NCBI RefSeq assembly: GCF_002776525.5
Contig: NC_045438.1
Span: forward strand, 152,836,634 to 152,900,633
Direction: 5' to 3'
DNA length: 64,000 nt
Source of the DNA: Piliocolobus tephrosceles
Lineage: Eukaryota > Chordata > Mammalia > Primates > Cercopithecidae
Positions 11,751-25,321 of this stretch are shown piece after piece; positions within the stretch are counted from its first letter, which is position 1, and every line of letters begins with the position of its first letter. A model generated the notes under the pieces. That model worked only from the letters and a program-made list of their open reading frames with translations, was not told the DNA's origin and did no database searches. The translations under genes and the position numbers were made by a program.

Positions 11751-14700
11751 GCTCACCCCAAAACATTTTCTCTTCATTTTGGAAACTTAGAAATGTTTGG
11801 TTATACTTTCTAGTTAATTTTGCTGAAGAATCGAGAGCCTGGGTCAAGTGGGTAATCTCCTGTTGTAAGCCGACAAAGGTCAGTATGAAAACATCCATTC
11901 CCTTCCTTCTTGGAAAAGCAGTGTAGCACTAACAGACTGCTTGATTTTGACTCTTGACTTCACCCTACAGTCTTCTTGAACATGAGCTGGTTTTGTCGTC
12001 TCTCTGGTTCCTCAGCTGCGAAATAGGACGGACATTATTCATAGGTCTGCTAAAGACAAAATGAGATGATTTCCATAAAAATGCAGATACTGCCTAGTAC
12101 ATAGTATGTGCTCAATAAATGTTACAATTTTTGAATGTAGATGCTTGGTCTACTCATCAAGAGAATTTTGCCTGTAACTGCAAAAAGATACTCCAGTCAG
12201 GAAACACCTTAACCTCACCCAGGGATTCTAGGCAGTTGACACTCATTTCAAAATAGATAGGTAATGTAATTAGCAATGTGACTATACTGAATAAATGGCA
12301 GGCTTCTAGCAAGCATGTTTATGGACAGAGGCTAATGAAACTTCTACTTATTTAGATTTGTAGCATCTCTAAACAATTTTGTCTTCTGCTTCATTGAGAA
12401 ATGATGCAAAGAAGCATCCTACTTAGCCTGAAGTTTTTCAGTTCATTTTATTACACTGTTAGGAATTCAACCAATAACAGGTTTATTTGAGTGAACAAGT
12501 ATAACCAAAGCTTTGCAGACAAATACAATAAAATCTGCTAAGTAAATTCTGGGGAAACATGGCTGGCTAGAAATGAGTGGAATGTGGGGAGAGTGGCTTC
12601 TAAGATTGCTGGGAGGAGATGGAAGATCCCAACCTCATCATTCACAGAGAAAAGACAAACCACACTCCACTGAAGGTCCAACAAACCTTTAGAAATCAAC
12701 CAAGAAAAACACCAAAGCATTCCAAGGGCTTCCTAGATTTGGCTTTGGGGTTGGAGTATTGAGATAGAGCTTGGGGTAGGAGTGAGGTCTCTCCGTGGAA
12801 TATAAAGTGTGTTATTCTTTTTGAGATCTTATCCCTAAGTTCAAGTACAGATACAGTAACAGAGGAAGCAGAGGACTGTATCAGCTAGTGTTATTTGTAT
12901 CAAGCAATGGAAACCAATTCTGGCTAACTTCAACAAGAAGGAATTCTTTGGAAAGGATATGGGGCACAGAAGGATCGAAAAAAAAAAAAAAGATGGATTC
13001 AAAAAGGACAGGCCCAGGCATCTCTGGAAGTTCCCAGTGGCAGGAATGACCTAACAGTCTTGTCTGGATATCCCCACTAGATTTTCAGTCTTTACATCAT
13101 TCAGTTCAAGGAAGAAAATAGCAATCACCCTAGTGGTTTGCCTGACCGTTGGCTACAGAAGGAATAAGCACCATGATTGAAAATTCCACTGGAATATAAT
13201 CCACTGGGAGAGAGGTAATTCCTCCAAATGAGTGCTTTGCCCTAAGAAAGTTAAAGGGTGATGGACTACTGAAAGCAACATGCATCTGTGACATAAGTTA
13301 GTATCAACATGCAAGAACACTAACCACAGTGGTGAAATGGAGCATCCTGCCTCTGTGGCAGAAAGCGTCAGCTATGTGGATGGTCGTATGCTGCTGTATT
13401 GCCTGATAAACCAGAAGTGAGCTTGCTTTGCCCCAAGAAGCTAAGAGGCAGTTGAGACAGAGGGGTAATTATAGTCTGAGACAACACTTGGGAATAATAG
13501 ATTTATTGTTCTCCTGTAGTCCATTTGAATCCTCCAAACTCCTATAGCCAGGTGATATTTCAAACACAGAAGCACCTTTTACAAAGACCTAAGCACTTAT
13601 AGAAAGGAAAAGGCTACTGGAAAATCAAATGTTAGTTTGAAGTAATTAATTCTGTTTGGTTTCCTGTTAGTCTCAGTGAGGCAACAGGGTTTGAATAAGG
13701 AAATAAAGAAAGCTGATGATTTTGGAACTCTAGAGAAATCAGGGCTGACCCAGGGGAAGTGCAAGAGCTTAGGACAAATGGAGGTTCAGAGCCCCCGGAG
13801 TGGAGGAAAACAATGAAAGCTGACCTTGGCTGTAGTAAAGGGGAGGAGCACTTTCTTCTCAATCTCTCCAGTAAGGACATGGTCCCCAGCTTCTAGGCCT
13901 AGAACTCAGGCTCCTATGGTCATTCAGCCACATTAGGGGTGAAACAGCCTTCTGTAGAAGAGGCCTTGCTACTGATTCACCATTTATAACTTTGTTGCTC
14001 GGGGGAAAATGCATCTTGGGTCCCTAAACCCTGACAAGAAACCTGGGAGCCCCACTTTTTCGTAGATTGTACACTGTGCAAAATGCATCATTTATACTCT
14101 GTGATCCTGCTGGTTGGATTGATTCTAAGCAATCTGGCTTGGGCAGTTCCATCATCAAGCCAAGATTCATCTCACACACATGTAATTTGGTTAAGGCCTT
14201 AATGATGCCCAGTGGCTTTTATCATGTCTGTCTCTGTGTCTTTATTTAGTCTGACTGATTTACTAACTGACTGGCTCCAATCCCGTGTCTCTGTGGGGTA
14301 CACATAAACAAGGGTTTCACCAGGGCTCATAAACAAACCCAAGGATACCTTACCCTCTCCTGGGGGCAATGAGCGACTGGCAGCTCCTCTGAGGTATTCC
14401 TCTCAGAAGGCTGTCTGCTGGTCAAGGGCACCTCGGTAACTAGAGGCTAAGGGCGTAAGAGAGGGGTCAGATTACCTAGGTCAGGAAACTGCAGATGGGA
14501 GTGGGAGAGGGAGTCACCTCAGGGCTCTCTGCAGAGGCTATCACATGCCCTATTAGGCGAAACTTCTTTCTGTTTTCTCTCTTTCCCTGCCACACTGAGA
14601 GAAGCTAAAACCGGAAGAGGGAAAAAGAACAAAAGTGAAAGCACAGGCCAGTTCTACTGTAGTCCTCCTCTCCATAGAGGGTCGAGTCCTCCTCTCCATA

Positions 14701-15035
14701 GAGGGTCGAGAAAGCCTAGGTCAGGCCTGAGCCTCTGAAGGGAAGGAAACCAGGCTGGAGCTTTAAATCAAACTGGACTCTGTGTGTGCATGTGTGTGAG
14801 CACATTTGCAAAACTATAACATGATGACTTTTCAATGTAAAAAATGGAACTGCATGTCCCCGTCCGTGAATGTATCTTATTGCTGTCTCTATTAATATAA
14901 AAAGTGAGATTATAGCCTGATGGTATTTTGATCTTAAATCATCTATATGGCTAATAATGAGGTTAAGGACTGTTAGAAAGCCAAGATGACTGTTGGAATT
15001 CAAGCCCAAAATTACTCCAGCTTTGCAGATTGAGA
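11751..15035. other. Intergenic DNA with an antisense MIR and no gene
   Basis: A MIR-like segment is at about 11930-12125 on the minus strand ('gtatgtgctcaataaatgtta'). A poly-A run is at 12980. About 12880-12960 may be an old unnamed repeat. No coding exon or RNA is recognised. Confidence 0.5.
14662..14709. repeat. Perfect 24-bp tandem duplication
   Basis: Two adjacent identical copies of a 24-bp unit beginning GTCCTCCTCTCC and ending GGGTCGA. Confidence 0.97.
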
Positions 15036-15331
15036 TTTTTTTTTTTTTTGAAACAGAGCCTCACTCTTGTCTCCCAGGCTGGAGTGCAATGGCACGATCT
15101 CAGCTCACTGCAACCTCTGCCTCCCGGGTTCAAGCCATTATCCTGCCTCAGTCTCCCAAGTAGCTGGGATTACAGGCGCCTGCCACCATGCCTGGCTAAT
15201 TTTTGTATTTTTAGTAGAGGTGGGGTTTCACCACGTTGGCCAGGCTGGCCTCGGACCCCTGACCTCAAATGATACACCCACCTCGGCCTCCCAAAATGCT
15301 GGGATTACGGGAGTGAGTCATCGTGCCCAAT
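15036..15331 (-). mobile_element. Alu (AluS-like), antisense
   Basis: Full-length with target duplication CAGATTGAGA at 15026-15035 and 15332-15341. Confidence 0.96.
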
Positions 15332-15341
15332 CAGATTGAGA

Positions 15342-17713
15342 ATTTTTTAAACATCCACTTTATGGCATTAATCTTTTTGTACCTCACTTTTCCTTATTGG
15401 CAAACAATGTAGATTTTAAAAACAAAGTAAAAATGAAGAGTTATTTTTGGCAGCTGGCATCTATGCACCCAATGGGCAGAAGCAATAGTCTCAGCTGTGA
15501 AATGAGAGGATTAATTCATCTCTACATGGCATTCTAGCTCTGAACTCCACGAAACTTAATGCTGCTAAGAAGCATGGCAGTTTCCCAAATGCCGACCTCC
15601 AGGCTAAGAGAGCAAATGTACCATGGGGTCACCATCTGGTATTATAGTATCTTACTTGAGTTTGTGTGTTGCTTAATGACTAATTGGCTACTAACAGTGG
15701 AGTTCTCTGGATTCATTTATTCTAGTCAAATGAACACATAAGCTAAAGTTCACAAGTAAGAACTGTGCCATTCATTTACCATCTGGAAATGAAAAGCTTA
15801 ATTTCACTGCTGGGCAAAATAGAAGACATAGAACTCAAGTATCAGTAGGTCACAACAAACTAAGTTTTAAAAAATCCACATTGCCATGACCCCATTAAGT
15901 TTAAATAAAAAGACGTGAATACCAGTGCAGAGAATTCTATTGCAACCCACTTCTTTCTATTTCTTTAAATAATTTGTGGTGTGAATGTGTGTGTCTATGT
16001 GTTTAGATTTTGTGAGAAATGAACAAAAGACTTTGGTGTGTTATTTTAAATTGCTAAAACTTAAAGTTTCATTTCGACAGGATATATGTAGCATAAACCA
16101 TTGCAGTTTTGCATTTGTACTTAAAGTTGGTAAGGCACATTGTATCGGGTTTGTTGACAGGAAGCCTATAATTTTATTTTACAAAAGATTTGTGCAAGGT
16201 CAAATTTCCAAAGGAAAATTGACCAATTTTCCAGAAAATGTTAAAGGGTAAGTAGCACTCCACTGAGGTTTTTCTATCTAGTGTTCATTAATGTGGATGA
16301 ATCCTGGTTAGGAAGACTGGGGAGGTGTCTGGATGCAGCCCCACAGGGTGGATGTGAAGGCAAGCAGAAGGAGAGCAAGGGGAATTGACTGGCATTTACC
16401 ATCAGTGTATTTCTGATACGCGAAACCACAGCTGACACTAATCCTCATTTTGATTCCCATTTCAGCCCCTAGCTATTTTTAGGGCAAAGAACTTGAGACT
16501 TTATATGAGAGGTTAAATGTAGTGATGGATGTTAAATAGGGAGTTAATGGGAACTCTCATCCCTCTCAGAACGCATCCTCAGGTTTGGGTGAAATGCATT
16601 TGCCTTAAATGCAAAAAGAACATAAAGAAATGACAGTGAGGAGGGAAAGAGGGACCAGTTTGAAGGCTGGATCTCTGATCTTTAGCTGAATATCATTTGG
16701 TCTGTGGCACAAGCTCCCAGATTTGATTTGATTTAGAGCTGCAATCATGAAAATGCAATAAAGTATTATAAACATTTAGTGGCAACATTCTTTATTAAAA
16801 GATGAAGACAGGATGGTTTATGGTTCCTTATGAATAGACAAGGCATTTTAAGAAGAGAAAATAGCATGACCCACGCTTCCCAGACTGTACCCTGCTGGAG
16901 TATGAGCAAGATGGCATGGGGACAGTAACACATTTCTGACTTGCCACTCCTCCACGGCTAACCTACAAGATGCAATTTATCCTGTTTCAGCAGTTGACAG
17001 ACAGGCAGTGCCTTAGTCCTCTGATTTGAGGAAGTGAGGCTGGGTGAGGATTTGGCGGTGATATCTATGACTAAATGAGAAGCAGGGTATTCAGATTTGG
17101 CCAACAGGTAGACAGATTTCCCAGCCAGAGCCCGTCTCCTCTTCACATTCAGAGCCAGGGCTGCTCACCCTCCACGCACCCATGTCTTTGATTCCCATGT
17201 ACCCTGGGAAGCCTCTTGCTCTCATGAAAGGGAGTCCCCTGCCCACCTCCCCCTCAGTCTCCACAGCAGGATTCCAGCCAAGGGCTATGTAACCCTCTCC
17301 CTACTCTCTTCCAGGAGGCAGAGCACCTGGCTTAGGTGCCTGGCATGGGCATCGCCCATTCTTGCCTTGCTCTGGTGGACTCTTTGTCTTCTCTGTCTCC
17401 CCTTCCTCAGGGTCTTGCCAGTCTGTGAGGGAGGCGATGCCCTGGCTAACCCTCCTAAAGGCTTGAGGGGCTGAACTGGCTCAGCTGCCTTGACTTTCAC
17501 ATAACTAGGTGGCATTAGCTGGCTTTGGAGGCTGGCCCAGATGCCCAAACCTCACCACAGCAGTTGCAGGCACCTTCCAGGAGTGTGTGCTGAGACACTT
17601 ACATTTCTGAAGGCTGTCCCAGCAGTGGACTCCCTTTGATGACTCTTTCTTCCAAAGCAAAGACAAGGTGAGTCACTCTTCGTCTGGGCAGTCACTGACA
17701 TATTTATTAATGC
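15342..17713. other. Unique intergenic DNA
   Basis: No repeat or gene recognised. 17150-17650 is moderately GC-rich but not a CpG island, and shows no conserved coding signature. Confidence 0.5.
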
Positions 17714-17868
17714 TTTTTGAGACAGGGTCTTGCTGTGTTGCCCAGGCTAGATCATGTGTGGCATGATCATGGCTCATTGCAGCCTTGACGTCCCTGGCTC
17801 AAGCAATTGTCCCACCTCAGCTTCCCAAGTAGCTGGAACTACAGGCACATGCCACCACACCCGGCTGG
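17714..17868 (-). mobile_element. Alu left-monomer (FLAM/AluJ-like)
   Basis: Antisense monomer: 'tgagacagggtcttgctgtg' to 'gccaccacacccggctgg'. No second arm. Confidence 0.85.
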
Positions 17869-17929
17869 TCACAGCCATATTTAAAACACTAATCACCTTG
17901 TGGATATTGTCTCATCTCTAAATCAGAAG

Positions 17930-18060
17930 CTCTTCAGTACCTTATTGGTATGTGTTTTGCAGTACCTTATTTCCTAATCTGTAAAAGGGGATAAATGATA
18001 TGTGCAAAACGCTTAGAATCCTGTTTGGCACTATGAAGGTCTCAGTAAATAATAACCATC
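17930..18060 (-). mobile_element. MIR SINE fragment
   Basis: Antisense MIR end: 'ttcctaatctgtaaaagggg' and 'aaggtctcagtaaataataa'. Confidence 0.65.
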
Positions 18061-20335
18061 GTCATTAGTATAATGATAATTTAATACTATATTAATACCA
18101 TTACTATGTCAGCATCTAGTAGAGTACCCAGCATAGGTGGGGACTTAACTATGTGGTTTTGTTGAGTAGGTGACACTGCAGAAAACTGTGAGGAGAAAAG
18201 CCTTACCTGACAGAGGGATGAACAATAGGAGGCAATGGGAAATCACAGATGGGGTGTGCGCCTGTGTTCTCCCCTTCCCTATTCCCTGTCGTGCTCTGCT
18301 TAATGGCCTCGTGTTTTCTCTTCACTGCAGCCTCCATCTGGAACAAGGGGGTAGGAGGAAGGATGAGCATCCTGCTTTTAGATACTGTTTTGCCTTTGAC
18401 ATTTCCACTATTTTCAAAAGTTGAGGTTTTATTAAAAGTCCTCCATCGATCAGCTGATTCCCCCTCAATACCATGCTTCCTCCCTAGGTAGCAGTGGGTG
18501 GTAAGTGGTGCTAATTTGGGTTGCACGAGGAAAGTAATCAGACTCATTTCAAGAACAGAATTCTGGTAGCAGAGGACTAGACTATCCAGTATATGCCACA
18601 AACTCCTCATTGGCATAAAAAATGGTTTATTAAGACAACGGGTACATCTGTTCACTTCTGTTTGTGTATAAACAGAGACAATACGTAGAAGCAATGGAAC
18701 CCAATATTTCTGTACATAAGAACTACTTTACTTCCCTCCTTCCCTTGTCGAGATTCTCAGCAGATCACAAAGGCAATGTTTGAAAACTTACCATTTATTT
18801 TGTCTAAACCTCTGAATTGAAGCAACACAAGTGAAAACATTACCAGGTAATATACTGAATACATTATCTCGAATTTAGGCATTATAGGTTTATTCACCCC
18901 CTTGCAAGTTTGCAGAAACAGCCCCTCAGAGTCCCCTTCTAAGGGAGAAAAAAGGCCAAAAGCACTTCTTGCCCATGTTTTGTACGGTTTGACCCTGCAA
19001 CCCTAGTCACAGTAGACTTGGCCAGGGAGTGGTACTTGGCATACAGGCAGACATGCACAGCATGAGGCGGCCTGGTACAAGGATTTTGCTTATGTGAGGC
19101 ATTCTGGGGTAGAACGGGATTGGGGAAAGCATTCAGAGCCTTCATCTGATCGCCCAGGGAGGGGCATAGTCAGTAGCAGTGGCAGAAACCAAGAGACTTA
19201 GAGAGAGGAGTTGTTAAGCTGAAGCTATGAGGTGGCCGATGTTATACGGGAAAGCAGAGTAGAAAGAGGAAAAAGTAGAAGCAGGGAGAGTCAGAAAGAT
19301 AAATGGGACTGGAGGAGTCACTCAGAGAGGAAACAAGACAGCTTCTCTGAAATGACAGCTACCGAAGCTCCCGTTAGGATACTAGAGGGTTTGCTGTTTT
19401 CCAATGGTACAGGGGAGAAGAAATGGCTTTCCTTCCCATCTCAGGTTCATGGCTGGGGCCCCTATAACAAAAAGATGGACAAGAGCAAAGCATACAAATT
19501 TATGAAGTTTAATGTGACACGGGAGCCTTCATAAGGAAATGAAGACCCAAAGGAACAGGTAATCTTGTGTATTTTTATGCTTAGGTTTGATGGAAAATGG
19601 ACAGTCATGGAGAGGTTTGCTAGGAAGACACAAAAGTATGGCTTATAGTAATAAACAGAGGGAAACTTAGCAAGATTTGTTTGTTCAGATTCTTCTTGGC
19701 ATCTCTTGGTCTTTGGCTCTTTTCTTCCAAGTATAATGAGGGGTACTTTCACATGGGGTACTGCTCATGTGACCTGCTACAGGGCAAGGCTGGGAAATCC
19801 TGTCTGGGGTTTTAGGACCTGATTCGGGGAGAAAGGGACGTGTGTCAGACAAAACCTGCCTCTGTGGTTTTCTCAAATGCCCAGGTACCATATTTTGGGG
19901 TACTATGGTCTGAACCCCATCACTGGCAACAAGAGTCTTCCATTTCCAGGAGGCCTGGCTAAGTCTCCAGGCACAGTTGGTCCTTGGATTTCCTCTCTTT
20001 GCTGAGTAGGTATTTTTGAAAACAAAACAAAACAAAAAAACAAAGAACAAAACACACCCCCTGGGGAAGCCCGAGCACATCTCAGCTACTGCCTCGCTTA
20101 TCCAGGCCTGGTTTAGCTTTCTCCTCTGCCCCTGCCTCACGCTGTTGCCTTCAGAACCAGCCAGCAGAAGTGGAGGCTGCAGGGGCTTGGGTACAATGAA
20201 GTGATGGAGCTGGTGCCTATTTCAATGAGCTGGGAAAGGTGAGGACAAACCACAGCCTGGACTCCTGAAGTTCACGGATGCTGAAGTCACTGTTGCCTTC
20301 CCCTGCAGGGCAGCTTAAGTCTTTCTGCTTAGCTC
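18061..20335. other. Unique intergenic DNA
   Basis: The longest unremarkable stretch upstream of the gene. It contains open frames on both strands, but none resembles a known protein or has promoter or splice context. Confidence 0.5.
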
Positions 20336-20518
20336 AGTGGTTCCCAGCCCTGCCTGCACGTTGGCATCACCAGGCAAGCTTTTAAACCGCATGAAGGAGG
20401 AGACTGGTCACCTCAGACCAGTTAAACCAGATGCTCTGGGGGCGGTTGAGGCCAGGCACTGGTATTTCTAAAATGCTCCCCATGTGATTTGAAGGTGCAG
20501 CCAGGCTTGAGAACTATC
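20336..20518 (+). mobile_element. MER5A-type hAT-Charlie MITE
   Basis: Ends form inverted repeats: 'cagtggttcccagccctg' at the left and 'ttgagaactatcac' at the right. The body 'ggcatcaccaggcaagctttt' and 'aaaatgctccccatgtgatt' are typical of MER5A. Confidence 0.92.
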
Positions 20519-22004
20519 ACTTAACTGCAATTATAATCATCAGTTATTTTAACCTAATAATGATCAATTATTACAGCTCCCCCACCAGCATGTGTTGACC
20601 TGATAGTTAGCTATAGGTAGTCATTATCTCAAACTTTTTTTTTTTTTTTTGGCCACTAATTCTTACTAAAGAGTTTCAGTTTGTTATTAAGTTTTACTAC
20701 ACAAAGATATTTCTATGGCATAGTGGTTCAGAAGATGTGATTTCTGAAATAGATTCTCTCTAGAGGAACCATCTATTTGTAAAAGTGCAGGACCTGGTTG
20801 CTTTTACTCATGTAGAGGCCCTACTCTTTGATGAATGGAGTCACTTGGTTGTTTATGGATATTTTATAGACCATACAGATCCTACCACAGATTAACAAAA
20901 AATAAAATTTTCCTCCCCTAATGTATCTTTATAGATCATAGAGATCTAAACGCATATTAACAAAAAATAAACATTTTCCTCCTTTAATGCAATGGTGTAG
21001 TGCCTTCTTTTTTCATCTGAGCAAAAAGACAAGGTTAGGTACTCAGTCATTTTATGACAGTGGGATACAATTTTGGAACACAAATAGATGCAGCTGAGAT
21101 CCTTTTACTGTTCTTTCCGTTCAGCTCAGGTGAAATACTCATTTTCAACCTTGCTGTCACTCCCGACAGTAATTGCCATCTAAATCTATTATTACAGCTT
21201 CTGTCTTCCGACCTTGATATCCTCTAACTACCCACTTCTCTCCTGTTCTTCAGCTGCGTTCTAATCTTTGCTCTCTCGGGTTGGAATTCCCCTCCTTCAC
21301 CTCCTTGATTTCTGTCTCTGCTTTTCTTTTCAAAATGCCGTGCTGATATCATCTTTCCAGCTTCGTCTAGCTTACCCCATTCTTAGAAATACTCATTGCT
21401 TCACAAGAAACATTTACAGCTTTTTACGTGGATTCTTCTGTAACCATTAAACTCTTGAAAAGTAAGATACCAAAAATATTTACATGTTGGCTTTTTAAAA
21501 AAATCACAAATAATAACAACACACTGTAAATATCTTTACAAATCTAAGTCAGGTTCCTGCAAAGCAATTAACCATAGTGCCTTTCCAATTACTCTAAAAG
21601 ACCTCTGCCAATGAAACGCTATGCGCTTTTCTGGGTTCTATAACACCTTTTTAATAGCATCTTCCTCTTTGGTTCTAATTCCACCAAATCTTCATTTATC
21701 ACTTTGTCTCTAATAAGAATCTGTTGAGACAGGAAACTCCCTTTCCTCAGGGAGTAGGCCTTCTCAAATGTTAACATGAATAAAAATCACCTGGGGGGTC
21801 TTAATAAAACTCAGATTCTGATTCAGCAGGGTCGGCTGGCCTACAATTCTACCTTTGCAAGCAGCTTCCAGATGATGCGGCTGCTGCTGGTCAGGGAAAC
21901 ACTATTTCAGGGAACTTCTTAGCAGCTTTGATGCTCGCCCCAAACGTTGTATCACCAAAGCTTTCCTTGGGCTCAACTAATATAGTCTCAAAAAATCAAC
22001 TCTC
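20519..22004. other. Intergenic DNA with a MER5-family remnant
   Basis: A MER5-related fragment is at about 21765-21905 ('aaatcacctggggggtctta', 'gattctgattcagcagggtc'). The rest is unique, with a T-run at 20637 and a diverged tandem duplication at 20863-20996. Confidence 0.6.
20863..20996. repeat. Diverged tandem duplication, units of about 65 bp
   Basis: 'tttatagaccatacagatc...attaacaaaaaataaaattttcctcc' is repeated next to itself as 'tttatagatcatagagatc...attaacaaaaaataaacattttcctcc'. Confidence 0.85.
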
Positions 22005-22315
22005 GGCTGGGCGCGGTGGCTCACGCCTGTAATCTCAGCATTTTGGGAGGCCGAGGCAGGCAGATCACTTGAGGTCAGGAGTCCGAGACCAGCCTGGCCA
22101 ACATAGTGAAACCCTGTCTCTACTAAAAATACAAAAATTAGCCAGGCGTGGTGGCGGGAGCCTGTAATCCCAGCTACCCAGGAGGTTGAGGCAGGAGAAT
22201 CGCTTGAACCCAGGAGGTGGAGGCTGCAGTGAGGCAAGATTGCACCACTGCGCTCCAGCCTAGGTGACAGAGGGAGACGCCATCTTAAAACAAAACAAAC
22301 AAACCCCAAACAAAC
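22005..22315 (+). mobile_element. Alu (AluS-like)
   Basis: Full-length with AAAC-type tail. Target duplication AATCAACTCTC at 21994-22004 and 22316-22326. Confidence 0.96.
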
Positions 22316-22326
22316 AATCAACTCTC

Positions 22327-25263
22327 AACCAATTCCTGAATTAAGATTAGGTCAATAGCTTCCATGTTGATGTTGGCTCTCAAACTGTACTTAAAAGCTT
22401 TTTTTTTTTTCATTTTGCCGATCCATCTTCCTAGTTTCTGACTGAATACTGTTACTTATGTAAACACGACATGTCGTTTGCTTCAACTCTTGGTCCTTAA
22501 TCATTCCTCCTGAGCAACTCATTTACAACAGTAGTTATTTTCTAATTTTTTTAATATTTACTTTTTAAATCATAAATTATCTTTTTATTAGCACTTTTAA
22601 AACTTTCACTGTTTTTGAATTTAAGAGACATGATGGGATTAAGAATGTTCAGAAAGCACCTCAAACACAAACATGCCACAGACTAATAAACAATGCATTG
22701 GTCAAGACAGAAATGATCAGTCACAACCAGTAAAGCTATTTTTTAGTGACAGGCAACAGTCTTTTTGAGTGGATTTGGTGCTTTGTTGGAATGTATGAAA
22801 CTTAGTAAATTGAAAGCTTACGTGTAGAGTTTAATTGAATAAAAGAAAAAATATGTAATATTTCCCAGTACTTGTGGTTTTCAAATCTGCTAGATACTAA
22901 CGGACCTGTCTCTGTAGATCTGATCATTTGATCACTTGCTTTGTACCAGGCACTGTTTCTGAAAGGTAGAAGAAGGCTCAATAAACAGCACTCCTCTTTC
23001 TTATTTGTCTGAGCAAACTGAGAAATAAAACCATAGAGTCACCATAAAGAGGCCAACACATCACTTTTATTTCTAGGAAGACTGATGGAACACATGGCTT
23101 ATATTCATGGGCAAGCAGAACTTCTAGTGCCTAGTCACAAAAAGCACGGGGTTGCCCTTCAAGCCTGTCCTTAGGCAGCAGAATGAATGCTCTTTGTTGG
23201 AAGTTTTCACTTAACAAAAAGAAAAGATGATGAGACCAAGCTCCTGACTTTCTAGCTCACTAATCATTGTAGTCACCTCTTCCCCACCAGGAAAGGCTGG
23301 GTACTTTTTTATGTTAGCAGAAGAGCTCCCTTCCCACGGAAGAAAACATCAAGAATAGGGAAGAGGTAGTCCCCCAGCTACAAGTTAAGTCCTTTATCTT
23401 ATTTAACTCCTGCAACAAAACAACATTTACTGGGTGTCTGTTATGTGCCATTCACTATTTTCAATGTTGGGGATGCAAAAAAGCTTAATAAGACAAACAG
23501 AGCAGTTTACATCAGGGCCTGTACTTGTGCTACCCACCTTACTGGCCTCATCCAATCCCAGCCCTAACAGATCCTGTATATTTAAAATTTTGATATTTTG
23601 TTCATCACAGATTTTTTTTCATTAATTTTGAATTTTTAAAATATCATATTAAAATATTACTTATCTTGATTACTGAGCTTTTTGGCTCCCGTAAATTTTG
23701 TACCTGAGGTGAATGCCTTGTCTTGGTTTTAAAATAAATTTGTAAACAACTAAATTAATAAATAACAATTAAATAATTATTGAATAAATTTTCTAATGTG
23801 TACTAAGTTGAGAAACAGGCTACGTGATAGGAAGTGATTGGGTGTGTAACTTGAATGGTAAGGAAAAATCTATCTAATGTGATGCTATTTAGGATGTGAC
23901 CCTTACGTTATAAGGAGTCAGACAAGGGACAGTTTGGAGAAAAGTTTGTGAAAACACTACAGGTGGAAATAAACCTGGAATTTTCAAAGAACACACCAAA
24001 AAAAAAAAAGAGGCTATTATGTCTTAATTGTCAAGGACATGATAGGTGACTAGTAATCAATTTGGATAGAGTGCCAGAAAAGGTTCAAATTTTAGGGCTA
24101 AGGGGGTAAGGAGTTTGAATTTTATTCCAAGTGCCCAGGAGGCAATTGGAAGATTTTAAGCAGGGGAGCAACCTGATTCAATTGATCTTTTAAATAACTC
24201 TCTCTGGCTGCTGTGTCAAGGATGGATTATAGGGGTGTGCACGGCAAAAGAGTAGAATCTGGAAGAATTGTCAGTGTTCCTACTGAAAGAGGATGGTGCC
24301 TTCGACCAGAATAAATATAGTGAAGATATAGAAAGAGGAGCAGGTTCCAGAAATACGTCAGGAGTAGAGTTGATTGGATTTGATGGGTTAATATGGGGAA
24401 TGAGGAAAAGAGGGGAACCAGAGGTGATTTCAAGTGTCTTACCTTGAGCAACTTGGTGGTTGCTAGTGTCATTTCATGAAATGGAAAATACAGGATGAGC
24501 AGATTAAAGGTGAACGTGCAATGAATGAAATTTTCAATTTTGTGTAGGTTGGTCTGAGATGCCTTTTGGATACATGTTGTATACATGCTTACATGAGTAA
24601 GCAACTGGTATGAATTGACGGAGAGGGAGAAGTACAGGGCAGAGAATAGAGATGTGGTAGTCATCGGTTCCTTGACAGAATTTACAGCATGGTAATGGAT
24701 AGACTCACCTATGGAACAACACATCTGGAAAAGAGCTGGGAGGCTGGGCATGTAGCCTTGGGAGTGGCTAGTAAAATAGGAGAAGGGGTGGAGGGGAAGG
24801 GAGAGAGGAAGTACGGAGTGCTTAGCAAGAGAAGAATGTGTTTTAAGGATGGGATGATAAACTGCATTGAGAGCCACTGAGAGGTAGAGAAAAAATCAGG
24901 ACAGAGAAGTAATAAAAGGCACCAGCAACATGGAAGTCACTGGTGACTAGCGACAGACGATCACCTTTGGTGTGTAGAGCACAAAACCTGAGGGCGTAAA
25001 GAGAGAGTGGAAAGTAAGAATGTCGAGACAGTCGACTATTACTGCCATTTTATGAATGAAGAAACCGAGGCTCAATATTTGACTATCTCATCCAAGGTGA
25101 AAGCCAGTGGGGTCAGATCCTGGACCTAGAATTGATGCAATGATTTGTGCACATCGCCTATGCAAGAGATAGATCCAATTCTCTTCCAAACTGTAAAAGC
25201 CAACACTTCCCTCAAAGGAGGCTTCGAGCTAAAGCATCCTTTCATGATGCCGCTTCCATTTTA
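22327..25263. other. Intergenic DNA upstream of the DTNBP1 promoter
   Basis: No gene. About 24100-24880 has the texture of an old interspersed repeat ('ttttaagcaggggagcaacc', 'aactctctctggctgctgtg'), which also explains a long antisense open frame there. The rest is unique. Confidence 0.5.
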
Positions 25264-25267
25264 AAGA

Positions 25268-25298
<31 letters not shown>

Positions 25299-25300
25299 CG
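25264..25300. repeat. (CAAAA)n simple repeat at the upstream edge of the CpG island
   Basis: An A-rich stretch with about six consecutive CAAAA units ends at the sequence CGAGAAGG, immediately before the GC-rich promoter. It has no visible retroelement body attached. Confidence 0.85.
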
Positions 25301-25321
25301 AGAAGGCCTAGTGCGGGCTAG

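Noticed and set aside
18203..18694. 163-codon minus-strand open frame
   Set aside because: No domain, no codon or splice context, no promoter. Length is compatible with chance.
24227..24877. 216-codon minus-strand open frame, the longest upstream of the gene
   Set aside because: It lies antisense to a stretch with old-repeat texture, has no promoter, splice or domain signal, and matches nothing I recognise.
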